64,000 bases of DNA from assembly GCA_033239525.1 (NCBI GenBank), contig BSYO01000025.1, forward strand, positions 12,186,001 to 12,250,000, read 5' to 3'. The notes under the pieces were generated by a model, which was not told the DNA's origin, made no database searches, and was given only the letters and a program-made list of their open reading frames with translations. Positions within the stretch are counted from its first letter, which is position 1, and each line of letters opens with the position of its first letter. This DNA is from Nepenthes gracilis. Lineage: Eukaryota > Streptophyta > Magnoliopsida > Caryophyllales > Nepenthaceae. Positions 35,792-45,617 of this stretch are shown one piece after another. The translations under genes were made by a program, and so were the position numbers.

Positions 35792-36697
35792 TTGCAACAG
35801 GTCGAGTATGAAGAAACCAACGACCGAGTCCTTATGGATCCCAAAGATCAAGAAAAGACCATCCAGATAGGAAGTTCTCTACCTAAAGCCTTCCAAGACC
35901 AACTTATCAGCTTCCTACGGAAGAACTCGGACGACTTCGCTTGGAATCCAATCGATATGGCTAGGATATCGACTAAAATGACGATCCATAAGTTGGGTTT
36001 AAATCCCAGTCATAAACCCATTAGGCAAAAGAAGAGGAACTATTCCATGGAAAAATTGGTGACAATCCAGAAGGATATAAAGAAGCTTCTGGATGCAGGA
36101 TTCATAAGGGAGGTACACTACCCAAATTGGCTATCTAACGTTGTGATAGTAAAAAAGAATAACGGGAAGTGGAGAATGTGCATGGACTTCACAGACGTCA
36201 ATAAAGCGTTCCCAAAGGACAGCTTCCCACTCTTGAGGATTGATTCGCTTGTAAACTCGATGTTCAGCCATGAGCTTCTAAGTTTCATGAATGCGTACTC
36301 GGGTTACATTCAAATAAGGATGAGTCCCGAAAATAAGAAGAACATGTCGTTCATGACGGATCAGGGGACATACTATTACAAAGTCAAACCCTTTCACCTT
36401 AAGAATGTGGGTACTACTTACCAAAAACTCATGAATAAAATGTTCGAAGGTCAAATTAGGAGGAGCGTGGAGGTCTGTGTGGACGACATGCTCGTCAAAA
36501 GTAAAATAACTAACCACCACATCCAAGATCTGGACGAGGCCTTCAACGTCCTAAAGACATACCAAATGAAACTCAATCCAACCAAGTGTACATTTGGGGT
36601 GACGTCTGAAAAATTCTTAGACTACATTGTTTCACACCGAGGGATTGAAGTAAATCCGAAAAAGATCGAGGCAATCCTCAAAATGAAATCCCCTTAG
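35792..36697 (+). CDS. Reverse transcriptase of gypsy element D (partial open frame)
   Basis: The 301-residue open frame holds most of a Ty3/gypsy RT: HKPIRQKKRNYSMEKL, EVHYPNWLSNVVIVKKNNGK, RMCMDFTDVNKAFPKDSFPL, FMNAYSGYIQIRMSPENKKN, NVGTTYQKLMNKMFEGQI, EVCVDDMLVKSKITNHHIQD and LKTYQMKLNPTKCTFGVTSE. The catalytic DD of VDDM is at about 36480. The conserved Y of Y-V-D-D is changed to C and TYQ replaces the usual ATYQ. The frame ends at a TAG at 36695-36697 inside the polyprotein. It copies element RNA to DNA; a partner would be needed for any movement. Confidence 0.92.
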   Translation: MQQVEYEETNDRVLMDPKDQEKTIQIGSSLPKAFQDQLISFLRKNSDDFAWNPIDMARISTKMTIHKLGLNPSHKPIRQKKRNYSMEKLVTIQKDIKKLLDAGFIREVHYPNWLSNVVIVKKNNGKWRMCMDFTDVNKAFPKDSFPLLRIDSLVNSMFSHELLSFMNAYSGYIQIRMSPENKKNMSFMTDQGTYYYKVKPFHLKNVGTTYQKLMNKMFEGQIRRSVEVCVDDMLVKSKITNHHIQDLDEAFNVLKTYQMKLNPTKCTFGVTSEKFLDYIVSHRGIEVNPKKIEAILKMKSP

Positions 36698-37300
36698 ACA
36701 GTAAAAGGAGGTCCGAGAGGCTCAGGAAGGTTAGCAGCACTATCACGCTTCTTGGGCAAATCGATCTAGAAGTATTTGTCGTTCTTCAAGGCCCTGAGAG
36801 GGACAAAGAATAACTGCTTTTAATGGACAACCGACTACAAAGAAGCCTTTCAAGGACTTAAGGGGTACTTATCAAATCCACAACTGTTGACTTCTCCCCA
36901 AACAGGCGAGGAATTGTACCTATACCATTCGGTCTCAGACAAAGCCTTGAGCTCGGCCTTAGTAAATCAGCAGAGCGGTAGATAACAACCCGTGCACTAC
37001 ATCAGCAAGATCTTGGCTGATGTTGAGACAAGGTATTCCTGCATGAAAAAGATGGCTCTGATGTTCGTGTATTCTGCTCGAAAATTGAGACTATACTTCC
37101 ATGCGCACAAAATAATTGTCTTGATTGACCAGCCCTTAAGAGCGATTCTACAAAAACTAGAAACATTGGTACGGTTAGTTAAGTGGGCCATTGAGTTGGG
37201 TGAATTTGACATAGAGTTCTATCCGCGACCTACCTTAAAAGGTCAGGCCCTGGCAAACTTTATCCTCGAAACAACGACAACAACTCAAGACTCCTCGGTC
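36698..37300 (+). pseudogene. RT thumb and first RNase H of gypsy element D
   Basis: It continues from RT with several stops: RLAALSRFLGKSI, SFFKALRGTKN, AFQGLKGYLSNPQLL and ELYLYHSVSDKALSSALVNQ. From 36992 it is open: PVHYISKILADVETRYSCMK, ARKLRLYFHAHKIIVLIDQP, LVKWAIELGEFDIEFYPRPT and LKGQALANFI. This is the RNase H common to all gypsy elements. Confidence 0.88.
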
Positions 37301-37319
37301 ACTTTCGGTGCCAAAGACT

Positions 37320-37600
37320 TACACAGCCCAACGACATGGAATCTGCACATGGATGGCTCATCAATGAATGATGGTTGTGAAGCTGGCATTGTGCTGAGAA
37401 CGTTTGAAGGATCAGAGATCAAGTATTCAATGGTCTTCAAATTCCTAGCATCCAACAACGTGGTGAAGTACGAGGCCCTGCTTGCAGGGCTATGATTAGC
37501 AAAGAAGTGCTCAGCAAAGTACTTGATTGCCTATAGGGATCCCAAGCTGGTCGTCAATTAAGTCCGCAGAAACTTCAAAGCCAACAGTCCACAACTGTCC
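37320..37600 (+). pseudogene. Second (archaeal-type) RNase H of gypsy element D
   Basis: WNLHMDGSSMNDGCEAGIVL gives the first catalytic Asp, NNVVKYEALLAGL the Glu, and AYRDPKLVV the second Asp region. A TGA follows the ALLAGL segment. A second RNase H between the RT-linked RNase H and integrase is a known marker of Tat-lineage plant gypsy elements. Stops make this copy non-functional. Confidence 0.82.
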
Positions 37601-37859
37601 AAATATCTTTTAAAGGTCCGAAAGCTTATGTCAACCTTTGAGAAGGAAAAAATAGTTCACATCCCGTGGAAGGAGAACGAAAGGGCCAACCAGCTAGCGA
37701 AAGCAGCAGCCTCGAGAGTTCGAGAGTAATATGCCTGAGAAATTTGCAAGGTCCTCAACAAACCCAACGTAGAAGATTCCGAGACAAATGTGATGCAAAT
37801 ATCCGAGGCCAACAAATAGATGACCCGGTACCTAAGGTACTTGTCCAACGGGACATTGC

Positions 37860-39052
37860 CCGAGGACGTGAAGGAGGCCAAGAAGGTAAAGAAGACGACA
37901 GAGTAGTATACTATCATGAACGATTGACTGCATTGCCAAGGGGTCTTTGCCACCTACTTGAGGTGTCTCACCCTAGAAGAGGCTGATTACGCCCTCGGGG
38001 AGGTGTACCTCGGGGTTTGTGGATCCCACATTGGGGTAAGAACCTTACATTCAAGTTGATAAGATAAATGTACTACTGACCAACCATGAAGTATGATGCC
38101 ATGAACTTTGTACGAAAATGTGAGAACTGTCAAGTCCATGACAATCTTTCCCACTAGTGCATATCAGAACTTAGAACTCTACAATCACCTTGGCCCTTTG
38201 CGCAATGGGGTGTGAACATATTTGGGCCACTACCTATAGCATCCGGATAAAAAAAGTTCTTAATCATTGGAATCAACTACTTCACAAAGTGAGTTGAGGT
38301 CATGCCATTAGCTCGGATAACCGAGCGCAATGCTACAGATTTTGTCCGGCAGAGCATTATGTGTAGGTTCGGGATCCTATAATGCATTGTGACTGATAAT
38401 GGGATCCAATTCTCTTAAAAAAGGTTCACCAAATATTGCACCAGACTGAAGATAAGATTGTTGCACACATCGGTTGCGTACCCGCAATGCAACGACCAAT
38501 TGGAGGTCACGAACTGCACAATACTTCACGGATTGAAAACGAAGTTGGAGCACACTGAAGGCTCATGGGTTGAAGAGCTACCGTCTGTCCTGTGGTCTTA
38601 CAGGACAACTCCAAGGAAGCCAACATGAGAAACTCCCTTTAGCTTGTGTTATGGGGTCGAGGAGGTCATCCCAGTGGAGGTCGGACCGCTAAGCCTCCGC
38701 GTGAAAAGTTTCAATCCCCACGATAATGTACAGAGAATTCAAGAGAGCCTTGGCCTTCTTGAGAAAGTCTGAGACATAGCAAGACTGTGGACTACGATAT
38801 ACCAACAAAGGGTTGCCTGATATTACAATAAGAAGGAGAAAGCATGCCAATTTGAGGTAGGGGACTTGATTCTAAGAAGCATAGAGGCCATCGAAAAAAA
38901 TACCGGCCGGAACAAGCTTTCTCTAAATTGGGAATGACCGTTCCTAGTCTCAACAATTCTACGAAATGGGGCATACAAACTATGCACCAAGGAGGGAAGA
39001 CTTGCCCCACGAACATAGAACGCTATTCACCTCAAGAGATATTATCAATAAA
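37860..39052 (+). pseudogene. Integrase of gypsy element D
   Basis: Integrase is in pieces. The zinc-finger area has KCENCQVHDN near 38115. The core has WPFAQWGVNIFGPLPIASG (first Asp changed to Asn), CIVTDNGIQFS near 38385-38415 (second Asp) and YPQCNDQLEVTN (third catalytic residue). The C-terminal part has LCYGVEEVIPVEVGPLSLRV, YQQRVAWYYNKKEKACQFEV and LAPRT..NAIHLKRYYQ before the stop at about 39050. At least seven stops lie within it. It matches the intact C-terminal stretch of element E closely. Confidence 0.88.
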
Positions 39053-39189
39053 CTTGTAAAGCACACAGGTATATTGTTTACATCACATACTTGTATACAT
39101 TTCATTAATAAAATGATAGTTTTTGTTCAAAGTATCGTTTTGCGACCCACTAGGTGATCACACACCATTTCACAAAGTAATAAGGCCTA

Positions 39190-39420
39190 GACTGCCCCTA
39201 AGTCTAGTAGATAGGACTCCTTTCACTTGTCTAAAAACTCGATTAAATCCGAGTGGCCCACGAGGTCATATAAAAACTCGACTAAGTCCAAACGGTTCAA
39301 TAGGTTGTATTAAAACTCGGCTAAGTCTAAGCGGCCTAAGAGGTCGTAGCAAAACCCGGCTAAATCCGAGTGGCCTAAGAGGTCGTGCTAAAACTTGGCC
39401 ACAATGCCAAACAACCCTAG
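39190..39420 (+). repeat. ~39-bp tandem repeat between pol and the antisense gene of D
   Basis: About five units carry the core AAAACTCGGCTAAGTC and CGGCCTAAGAGGTCGT with changes. They lie in the gap between the end of pol and the end of the antisense gene. A homologous array occupies the same place in element E. Confidence 0.8.
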
Positions 39421-39612
39421 ATGTTGAATTTAAAATTTAGGGGGAGACTTAGAAATAGTAAGTGTGCAAGGGCCTGAGAGGTTGCACCTTTAGTCAAAAA
39501 CGATCAAAGGACTCGGACGTTCTCGCTAAAAAAGGCCAAAGCCTCCTAAGAGTCTAAGTCTAAGAGAGAACCACAAAGACAAACAAGATATATGCACTTA
39601 AACAATTTGAAT

Positions 39613-39618
39613 TTTATT
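39613..39618 (-). terminator. Poly(A) signal AATAAA of the D antisense gene
   Basis: The minus strand reads ATGAATAAAATTC about 75 bp after the antisense stop at 39693. Element E has ATGAATAAAAAGG at the matching place. Confidence 0.6.
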
Positions 39619-39692
39619 CATAAAGTCGATATAAGTACAGCAGTATGTACATGTATATTAAAAAAATATGCATATATGTACAACAAGGCATG

Positions 39693-41676
39693 CTAAGGGG
39701 TTAAAGGTCCTGCCTGCTCCGAAGACTCTGCTTGGCCGGACAGCCCTGACTGTGAACCCTCAAAAGATCTCCAGCGTTCTGGGAGGCCAATCAAGTCATT
39801 CTTACGCAAAGCGTTGGAGTTCCTCGGATCAAAAAGAGTGACTAGGAACCTTGGAACCAAAAGTTTGATGACCCAGCGGCACATATGGATGGCATCCTAG
39901 TATTTGCAATCAAGAGCTGGAGCGATGTCTTCAGGTCACAATGAAGTCCTAAGTTCCTACTCCAGCAAGAGATTCATCCCTCATTGGCCAACATGAAACC
40001 ACTCTTGCTCCTTGAGCTGGCCCTCTAGGGTGGAAATGCGGTTCTCAACTTCGGCAAGTTTGAACTCTAAACTTTGGACGCGTTTCTCCAAGGACTTAGA
40101 AGCCTCCAACCCTGCGTAAGCCTAGGAAGCTTCGTTGATGATTGCACTAAGGTCGCGGGCCATATCCTAACATTACAAAGGCAAATGAAGTCAGTGAAGT
40201 GTGAAGAAAGAACGGAAAAATCAGGGCAATGACATAGGAGTACCTTAGTCACAAAAGAGCCAACATAAGCACTCTCCTCTCTGGGGGCTTCTGATTCTCT
40301 AGGTTTTGTGGCCGCAGTCTCCTATGCACCACAGAAACCTCAACCCTAGTGTCAACTCCAGCAGTAGGAGGAGCCCTTGCGCTGTCCTCAAACAGGGGGT
40401 CCTCATAAGCCGCGGGCGGCGTCATCATTGGACTGTAAATCTGGATTGCCAGGCATGGGGGCTATGAAGCCTTTATGACGAGCAACTCTGTAGAACGATA
40501 CTCCTTAGCCTCAGCAACTTCAATAGAAATTGTCATACCTGTCACCATCACTGCTTCCTCAGCCTAAGCTACCTCAGCCTCCCTCAGAGCCTATCCCTCA
40601 ACAACGACCTCAGGTGAACTGTCAATCTAGTTCGAGACCTCACCATAAACTCACAAGAAATGTCAAGCATTGCCATCTCAAGAGAAAGCTAGGCAGCGAG
40701 TGGCTCCATGAGCTGGCTCATAAACCCAGACGGCTCCCCCGAGGAGTCAAATGTGGCCAAGGGTTTGAGACCTTCAACCTCTCGAACTGGGCGCTACTGC
40801 AGAGGTCCCGACCTCCTCACTAGAGGCACTATCACGGCAGTGTCGTCATCGGACGAGGAATACTCAACAATGGCCACTGGTCCCTTCAAAGCTTCAATCT
40901 AGTGATTCTTGTTTGGGGGCTCAATTGGCTCCTCGATCCTCAAAGGCGCCTCCATTTTCCTCAGCTTCTTCTTCTTCTTCTTCTTCTTCTTCTTCAAAGC
41001 AGCGGCAGCGCCAGAGCCCTCGAATTGAGTTCCCCACTTGGCTTTTGCCGAGTTCTCGAACCTCAACCAAATATTCGTCTTATTCTCGTTAAAAGTGCCA
41101 AGGTTGACCATTACTAAGTCTATGACCCCCTTGGCAATCCATCTCTCTTCCTTGGAAGGGTCCAAACAGTGATTGCTCACCACATTTTTCCAAACGAGGA
41201 AAAGAGCCCAATTCGCTCGGACACCCCAAAAGAAGAATGTCCTTCCAACTCTTGGTAGAATTGGGGTTGTCACCGCTTATGACGGCAAATTCATGGCATG
41301 GGGTTGTGACAATCCAGTTTAGGTTGTGGGTGAAACGAAACATAACTTTCACCATGGCCACCTCAAACACCTTTTGGTGACAACGAGTAAGGATACAAAG
41401 TGAAACAAGATACCTTATGATGTTGGGCTGAAACCTCGCGAACGAAACGCCCAACTCCATCATGATGTGGTATAACTCTAATGGGACATGAAAACGAAGC
41501 CCACCCTTAAGGTGAACTTCGTACACGGCAATGAACCCATCAAAAGAGCTACACACCCTATCACTAGGCTCAGGAACCACCATCGCCATCTTATCGGGGT
41601 TATCATACTTTGTATGAATAGCCTCAAGATTGTCCAAGGACAAGGAAGAAGCGAAATCTCTAACGCCAGGAGCCAT
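39693..41676 (-). pseudogene. Antisense gene of D (putative gypsy-type transposon protein plus coiled coil)
   Basis: It starts at the ATG at 41676 (MAPGVRDFASSLSLDNLEAI), the same start as in element E. The N-terminal ~200 residues contain GFIAVYEVHLKGGLRFHVPL, GVSFARFQPNIIRYLVSL and KVMFRFTHNLNWIVTT, resembling the plant family annotated as putative gypsy-type transposon protein (Transposase_28). After a frame change near 41090-41270 come GVIDLVMVNLGTFNENK, AKAKWG and a poly-Lys run from a (CTT)n tract. A 77-bp intron-like gap (40243-40167, GT..AG) precedes the coiled coil (LEASKSLEKRVQSLEFKLAE, VENRISTLEGQLKEQ) and the C-terminal DAIHMCRWVIKLLVPRF, TLFDPRN. Several stops exist. The function is unknown; a nuclear or regulatory role is a guess only. 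Confidence 0.78.
40167..40243 (-). other. Intron in the antisense gene of D
   Basis: The donor is ACTAAG|GTACTCC and the acceptor is TTTGTAATGTTAG|GAT. It is 77 bp, pyrimidine-rich at the 3' side, and joins VGSFVTK to DMARDLS in phase 0. Element E has an intron at the corresponding place with the same phase and a similar donor (CTCAG|GTACTC). Confidence 0.7.
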
Positions 41677-41796
41677 GGAAATCAAAGAAGAAACAAGTTG
41701 GAAGCAAGAAGAAAAAACGCTTGAGAAAACGGCAGTGAAGAAGTTTGAGAGAAAACCTCTAAGGATTGTATGGTGAAAATGAGGGGTGAAGATCAT

Positions 41797-42326
41797 ATTT
41801 GAAATGACTTCAGGATCAAAAAGGCTTGCTCATCATTGCCCGTGCCACGCGTCAATCATCTGTACGCTGCCAAAGATCGTGGGTTTTGCATTCCCAATGC
41901 AACGTCAATCACATTAATTGGGCTTTTATTGCTCTTCAATGGCAGAAATGGCGGCGTAAGCCAAGCTTTTGGACGCAAACGCGCGTCAGCTCACTCGGAC
42001 GTCCCTTCATCAGGAAAAAAACAATCCGAGGACATCTTTGGGTCTCGGGCAAATATGTAAAGACAGAGATCCCTTGTGAACGCCTAGCATTGCTTAAAGA
42101 ATCCAAAAAGTCCTTGAACTCCATGGCCATGTCATAGATCCAGAAGTCTCCAAAACGCTTTAGACAAAGTATGAGTCTCAGCGAGTTCTCGGACGTTTGG
42201 GTCGCATATCCCCAGACTTTTGGCTCCCACAATTCCCGCGGACATTTACAGAGAGCAAAAGACACGAGCAGATATCAGCAAAGAATGCCTCAAATTGACG
42301 CTTGGGGCGTTCCCGTGGACAACAAA
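41797..42326 (-). other. Leader region upstream of the D antisense gene
   Basis: About 530 bp lie between the antisense start region and the stem-loop beside the 3' LTR. The promoter of the antisense gene should lie here or in the LTR. No convincing TATA box is seen. A short unassigned frame on the plus strand has no recognisable domain. Confidence 0.4.
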
Positions 42327-42362
42327 CATGCCAAAAATTGAAATCCTCGAACATTTGGCATG
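42327..42362 (+). other. Stem-loop beside the polypurine tract of D
   Basis: CATGCCAAA (42327-42335) pairs perfectly with TTTGGCATG (42354-42362). The loop holds TCCTCGAAC. Element E has the homologous structure with a compensatory pair change. Confidence 0.65.
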
Positions 42363-42374
42363 GGAGGCTAGTAA
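42361..42374 (+). other. Polypurine tract region of D
   Basis: TGGGAGGCTAGTAA directly precedes the 3' LTR start at 42375. In E the tract is GGGGGGCTCG. Confidence 0.6.
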
Positions 42375-42975
42375 TGGATACTAATACCCAAAGCCCACAT
42401 CAAATATTCGTTTCCCTAAAGTTGGGCCCAGATGACCTGATGGCCCAGGAGGTCTAAGCACCAAAATAGGCCCGCAAGAGACAGTGGGCTCAAAGTCCAC
42501 TATCGCTCGTGGACTTAAGATGGGCCTCGAAAGCTTCCTAGTCTGTAAAAATAGCGTGGCGGAGATTTGGTGGCTAGTTGTGTCAAACTGCAAGAAGAAT
42601 GATGGCCAGCAGAGCACGCATACCTACAAAAAAAACGTCACATTAAATGAGCGTGCACGCAATCTTCCTGACACAACAAAGGAGTTTACAGAGTTGGTGG
42701 CAGGATCCCTTATATACGCCAACCCCACGTGGGCACCCTTCAATGGGAAGATTAATCACTATAAATACCTTAACTATTTACCAAACAAAAGATCAAGTAT
42801 TTACTATTGCAACCTATAGTTGAGAAAAAAAGATCAGAGAGAGAAAAAGAGAGAGTTTGTGTTGTAAGAGTAACTCTCTAGAGTCTCCATACACTTAATC
42901 CCCAACCTTCTGTACTAAAGCGAATCCTGTAACCAAACACAAGATAGTGAAACGGTTCTCGGACAAAAGTCCCGT
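42375..42975 (+). repeat. 3' LTR of gypsy element D (truncated)
   Basis: It matches 32766-33367 of the 5' LTR up to AAAAGTCCCGT, then stops where the TRIM-like element begins. The last ~150 bp of the LTR (U5 end) are missing and do not reappear after the TRIM. Confidence 0.9.
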
Positions 42976-43099
42976 TGATGCGAGTCACATATTGAAAAAC
43001 TTGAGGCAAAACCTCCAATTTACAAGTTAGGGGGTTCTCCCTTATACAAGACCAGTCTTTTGGGATGGGCGGCTCTCCCTCTGGCTTATAATCGCATCA
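42976..43099. repeat. Left terminal repeat of the TRIM-like element
   Basis: The 124-bp repeat starts TGATGCGAGTC and ends TCGCATCA. Confidence 0.85.
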
Positions 43100-43298
43100 A
43101 AATTTTGCTTTTATTGAGACCAGTCCTGGCCCGGAGAGGACGACCTGCGAAGGGATCTAACCGAAAAGGGCTACCTGCGGAGGGGCTAACCCGCTGCCGG
43201 TGCGCTCGGGAGGAGTAAAGCGTCGCAGAGTGAAAGTCGCCGAGTGAAGTGTCGCAGAGTACAGCCACCGAGATCGCAGTTCTTGAAGGAGGGAGGAA

Positions 43299-43419
43299 TG
43301 ATACGAGTCCCACATTAGAAAGCTTAAGGCAAAACCTCCAACTTATAAGTTAAGGGGCTCTTCCTCCTACTAGACCGGTCTTTTGGGATTGGGCTCTCCC
43401 CTGACTTATGCTCGCATCA
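43299..43419. repeat. Right terminal repeat of the TRIM-like element
   Basis: The 121-bp repeat starts TGATACGAGTC, ends CTCGCATCA, and is clearly homologous to the left repeat. Confidence 0.85.
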
Positions 43420-44702
43420 AAATGGTAAATGTTACCGGTTTGATTAACAGTATTGACTCACCATTTATATTTGGACAAAGGTATATCTTATCAAAAAGCT
43501 AATAAAGGAATAGTATTTCAAAATTTATGATATAACTTTTCAGAAAATAATTTGTTAATTAAACCAAAATAAACAAAGCTTTTTCTGAATCGATAGGGGC
43601 GGCTATTCAAGATAGTCACCTTTGAAGTAGTGGAGATGTGGTAGCCTCATCTATGGCTTCTAGCCCCTATGACATATCTGTTTAAGTAATAAGACAGGAT
43701 GGTCCAAACCTTTCTACACCTTTGAAGTGTAACAATTGGTCCTATCACTTGAGCACCTTAGTTTTGACCTTTTTTAAAAAAAAAAATCAAATTTATGGGG
43801 TATTTTTAAGGAAGAAATATCATGTATAATTTATAATTTTAGATGCAAGTTTGTACATAATTTTACCAGCAAAGATTATATATAAAGTAAGTCCAAATAT
43901 AAAATAATATAACCATGTTTAGATCTATCAGTAAATAACCTAATAAAACTATTCAAATTTATTACAATTTTATTGAATATGTGTTTAGATTTGACTAAAA
44001 CCCTAAATATTATAATTAAGTTTAGGTTGGATTTTATGTAATATGCTCAACCAAAACTCAATCCAAATATAATATATACAATGTAAAATAACATATAAAT
44101 ATCAACCTAACCCTGATTTTTAGTTTTACACCCATTTTATTTTATTTGCACACTAATTTCCTTCACACGAAATATTTCATAAATTATTGATTTAATTTGT
44201 TGGTAAATTCTGTGGTTGATCTAATTAATCAGAAACTATATTAATACCATTAAATTTTTTTATTTTTAGGAGAAAAAAATAAAATATATGAACTCTAAAA
44301 TATAGGCTATTTCTTTTACCACCTTTCCAAATTCAATAAAAATTAGTTCATGGTATATTTCAATATTCAATCCCAAATTTCTTAATTCTATGAATAGTAG
44401 ATATTATATATGAGTCCGGGGCACTCTAATAAAGTTGTGCCCCATCATGGATTCATATTTAGGGGAAAAAAATAAGATGTATGATTATAGTTTTTTTTTT
44501 TTTTCAATTTTTATAATATAAATATCTTGATATTTTAAAGTTAAATTTTTTTTTTTTTTTCTAAAATAATAAATTTGGGACCATTAGATCACATGAGATC
44601 CGATAACTGTGTACACATGAGAGGGAAAGAGCACTGAATCAATGGAGGCTCTATTTTTCAAAGAGATGGATGACGTTATTCTCTAGATTTTGGTTATGGA
44701 CT
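43420..44702. other. AT-rich intergenic DNA
   Basis: No gene is seen. A 7-bp inverted repeat GGGGCAC/GTGCCCC occurs near 44419-44444, and a copy of GGAGGCTCTATTTTT at 44645 resembles the terminus of the MITE downstream. Confidence 0.55.
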
Positions 44703-45323
44703 GAGGGGCCCTGTTTCGTGCCCATGCGGCACAGCGGTTGTGCGGCACGTACAGTGCCGTTGGATTTAATCCAACGGCCTCCCATTCTTTTTTTTTTTTT
44801 AGCTTTTTTGCTTTTTTTTTTTTCTCATATTTTAATTTATATAATATCTTTTTTTTTTACCTTTATCATTTATATATATTTTATTTATTTTTATAAAATA
44901 AAAATTTATATAAAAATTAAATATATAAATAAATTTATTTATAAATTAGATCAAAATTTTATTATTATTAAATATTTATATATATAGTTTATATATTTTA
45001 TGAAATAATAATTTTATAATTATATAATTTAAAATATAAAATAATAATTTTATAATAATATATTTTTAAAATATATTATATTAATAGAATCTAAAAAATT
45101 ATAAATAAATATTTTTTAATATTTTTTATTTTATAAAAAATTTAATAATAAAAATTAATATAAAATAAAATTAAAAAAATAAATTAAAAAACGTTGAAAG
45201 AAAAAAGAAAAAAATAAAAAATAAAAAGGGGGGAAGAGGGAACCTGCCCATTGGATTAAATCCAACAAGCAGCGGGCGAGCAACACAGCCGCTGTGCCGC
45301 ACGCCCGCAAAATAGAGCCTCTC
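44703..45323. mobile_element. MITE-like element with ~75-bp terminal inverted repeats
   Basis: The left end GAGGGGCCCTGTTTCGTG... and the reverse complement of the right end (GAGAGGCTCTATTTTGCGGG...) are similar for about 75 bp, through GCGGCACAGCGG and ending at TTGGATTTAATCCAA. The middle is ~450 bp of A/T runs with no coding capacity. GACT flanks both sides (44699-44702 and 45324-45327), a possible short target duplication. The superfamily is undecided. Confidence 0.78.
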
Positions 45324-45490
45324 GACTCTTTGGGTTATTATTTACAAACAAATGACTGTAATTTGATTATTTCTATAAAAAAAATTAAAATATTAATTAA
45401 AATTTATTATTAAATTATAGTTATTTATTAAAAAATAGACCACTCAAATATAAAAAATAATTTATTTTATCTATTTAAAATATAGAGTCC
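45324..45490. mobile_element. Foldback MITE-like element, copy 1
   Basis: The ends GACTCT and AGAGTC are inverted, and the A/T-rich body folds back on itself (TTATTATTTACAAACAAAT against ATTTATTAAAAAATA...AAATAATT). A related foldback sequence lies at 52988-53168. It sits between the larger MITE and the gene promoter at 45558. Confidence 0.45.
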
Positions 45491-45557
45491 TCCTCGTCTC
45501 GAGGGGCACTTGCACACCTCTCCATTGAAAGTTCCCTTAATTTTATCATATATCTCG

Positions 45558-45564
45558 TATAAAA
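45558..45564 (+). promoter_or_regulatory. TATA box of the methyltransferase-like gene
   Basis: TATAAAA lies 54 bp before the ATG at 45618, giving an expected start of transcription near 45590 and a short 5' leader. Confidence 0.6.
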
Positions 45565-45617
45565 GAGACTATACACCGATTAATTTCAGTTTGCTAGGGG
45601 AAAAACGAACTAAAACG

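Larger units (their letters stand above)
32766..42975 (+). mobile_element. Gypsy element D (Tat-type) with antisense gene
   Basis: This ~10.2-kb Ty3/gypsy element runs on the plus strand: 5' LTR, primer-binding site, gag, protease, RT, RNase H, a second RNase H, integrase, a tandem-repeat spacer, an antisense gene on the minus strand, a stem-loop, a polypurine tract and a 3' LTR cut short at 42975. The second RNase H and the antisense gene after pol point to the Tat lineage. Many stops and frame changes show that it is old and inactive. A target duplication cannot be tested because the 3' LTR end is lost. Confidence 0.9.
42976..43419. mobile_element. TRIM-like miniature LTR element
   Basis: The 444-bp element has two direct terminal repeats (42976-43099 and 43299-43419), each starting TGAT(G/A)CGAGTC(A/C)CA and ending CGCATCA. 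The ~200-bp non-coding middle is GC-rich, and a purine tract GAAGGAGGGAGGAA directly precedes the second repeat. Size, TG...CA ends, the polypurine tract and the lack of coding capacity fit terminal-repeat retrotransposons in miniature. No clear tRNA primer site follows the first repeat. Flanks CCCGT and AAATG do not form a target duplication. Confidence 0.8.

Noticed and set aside
39123..39440. 105-codon frame over the D repeat array
   Set aside because: Open only because the repeat unit is a multiple of three; the frame does not match the one open in E.
40960..41010. Poly-Lys tract as a functional motif in D
   Set aside because: It is encoded by an uninterrupted (CTT)n tract and is probably expanded by slippage; E has a mixed Lys/Arg stretch at the same place.
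44670..44987. 105-codon frame in the MITE
   Set aside because: Phe/Ile/Lys/Tyr-rich translation of A/T runs inside a non-coding element.
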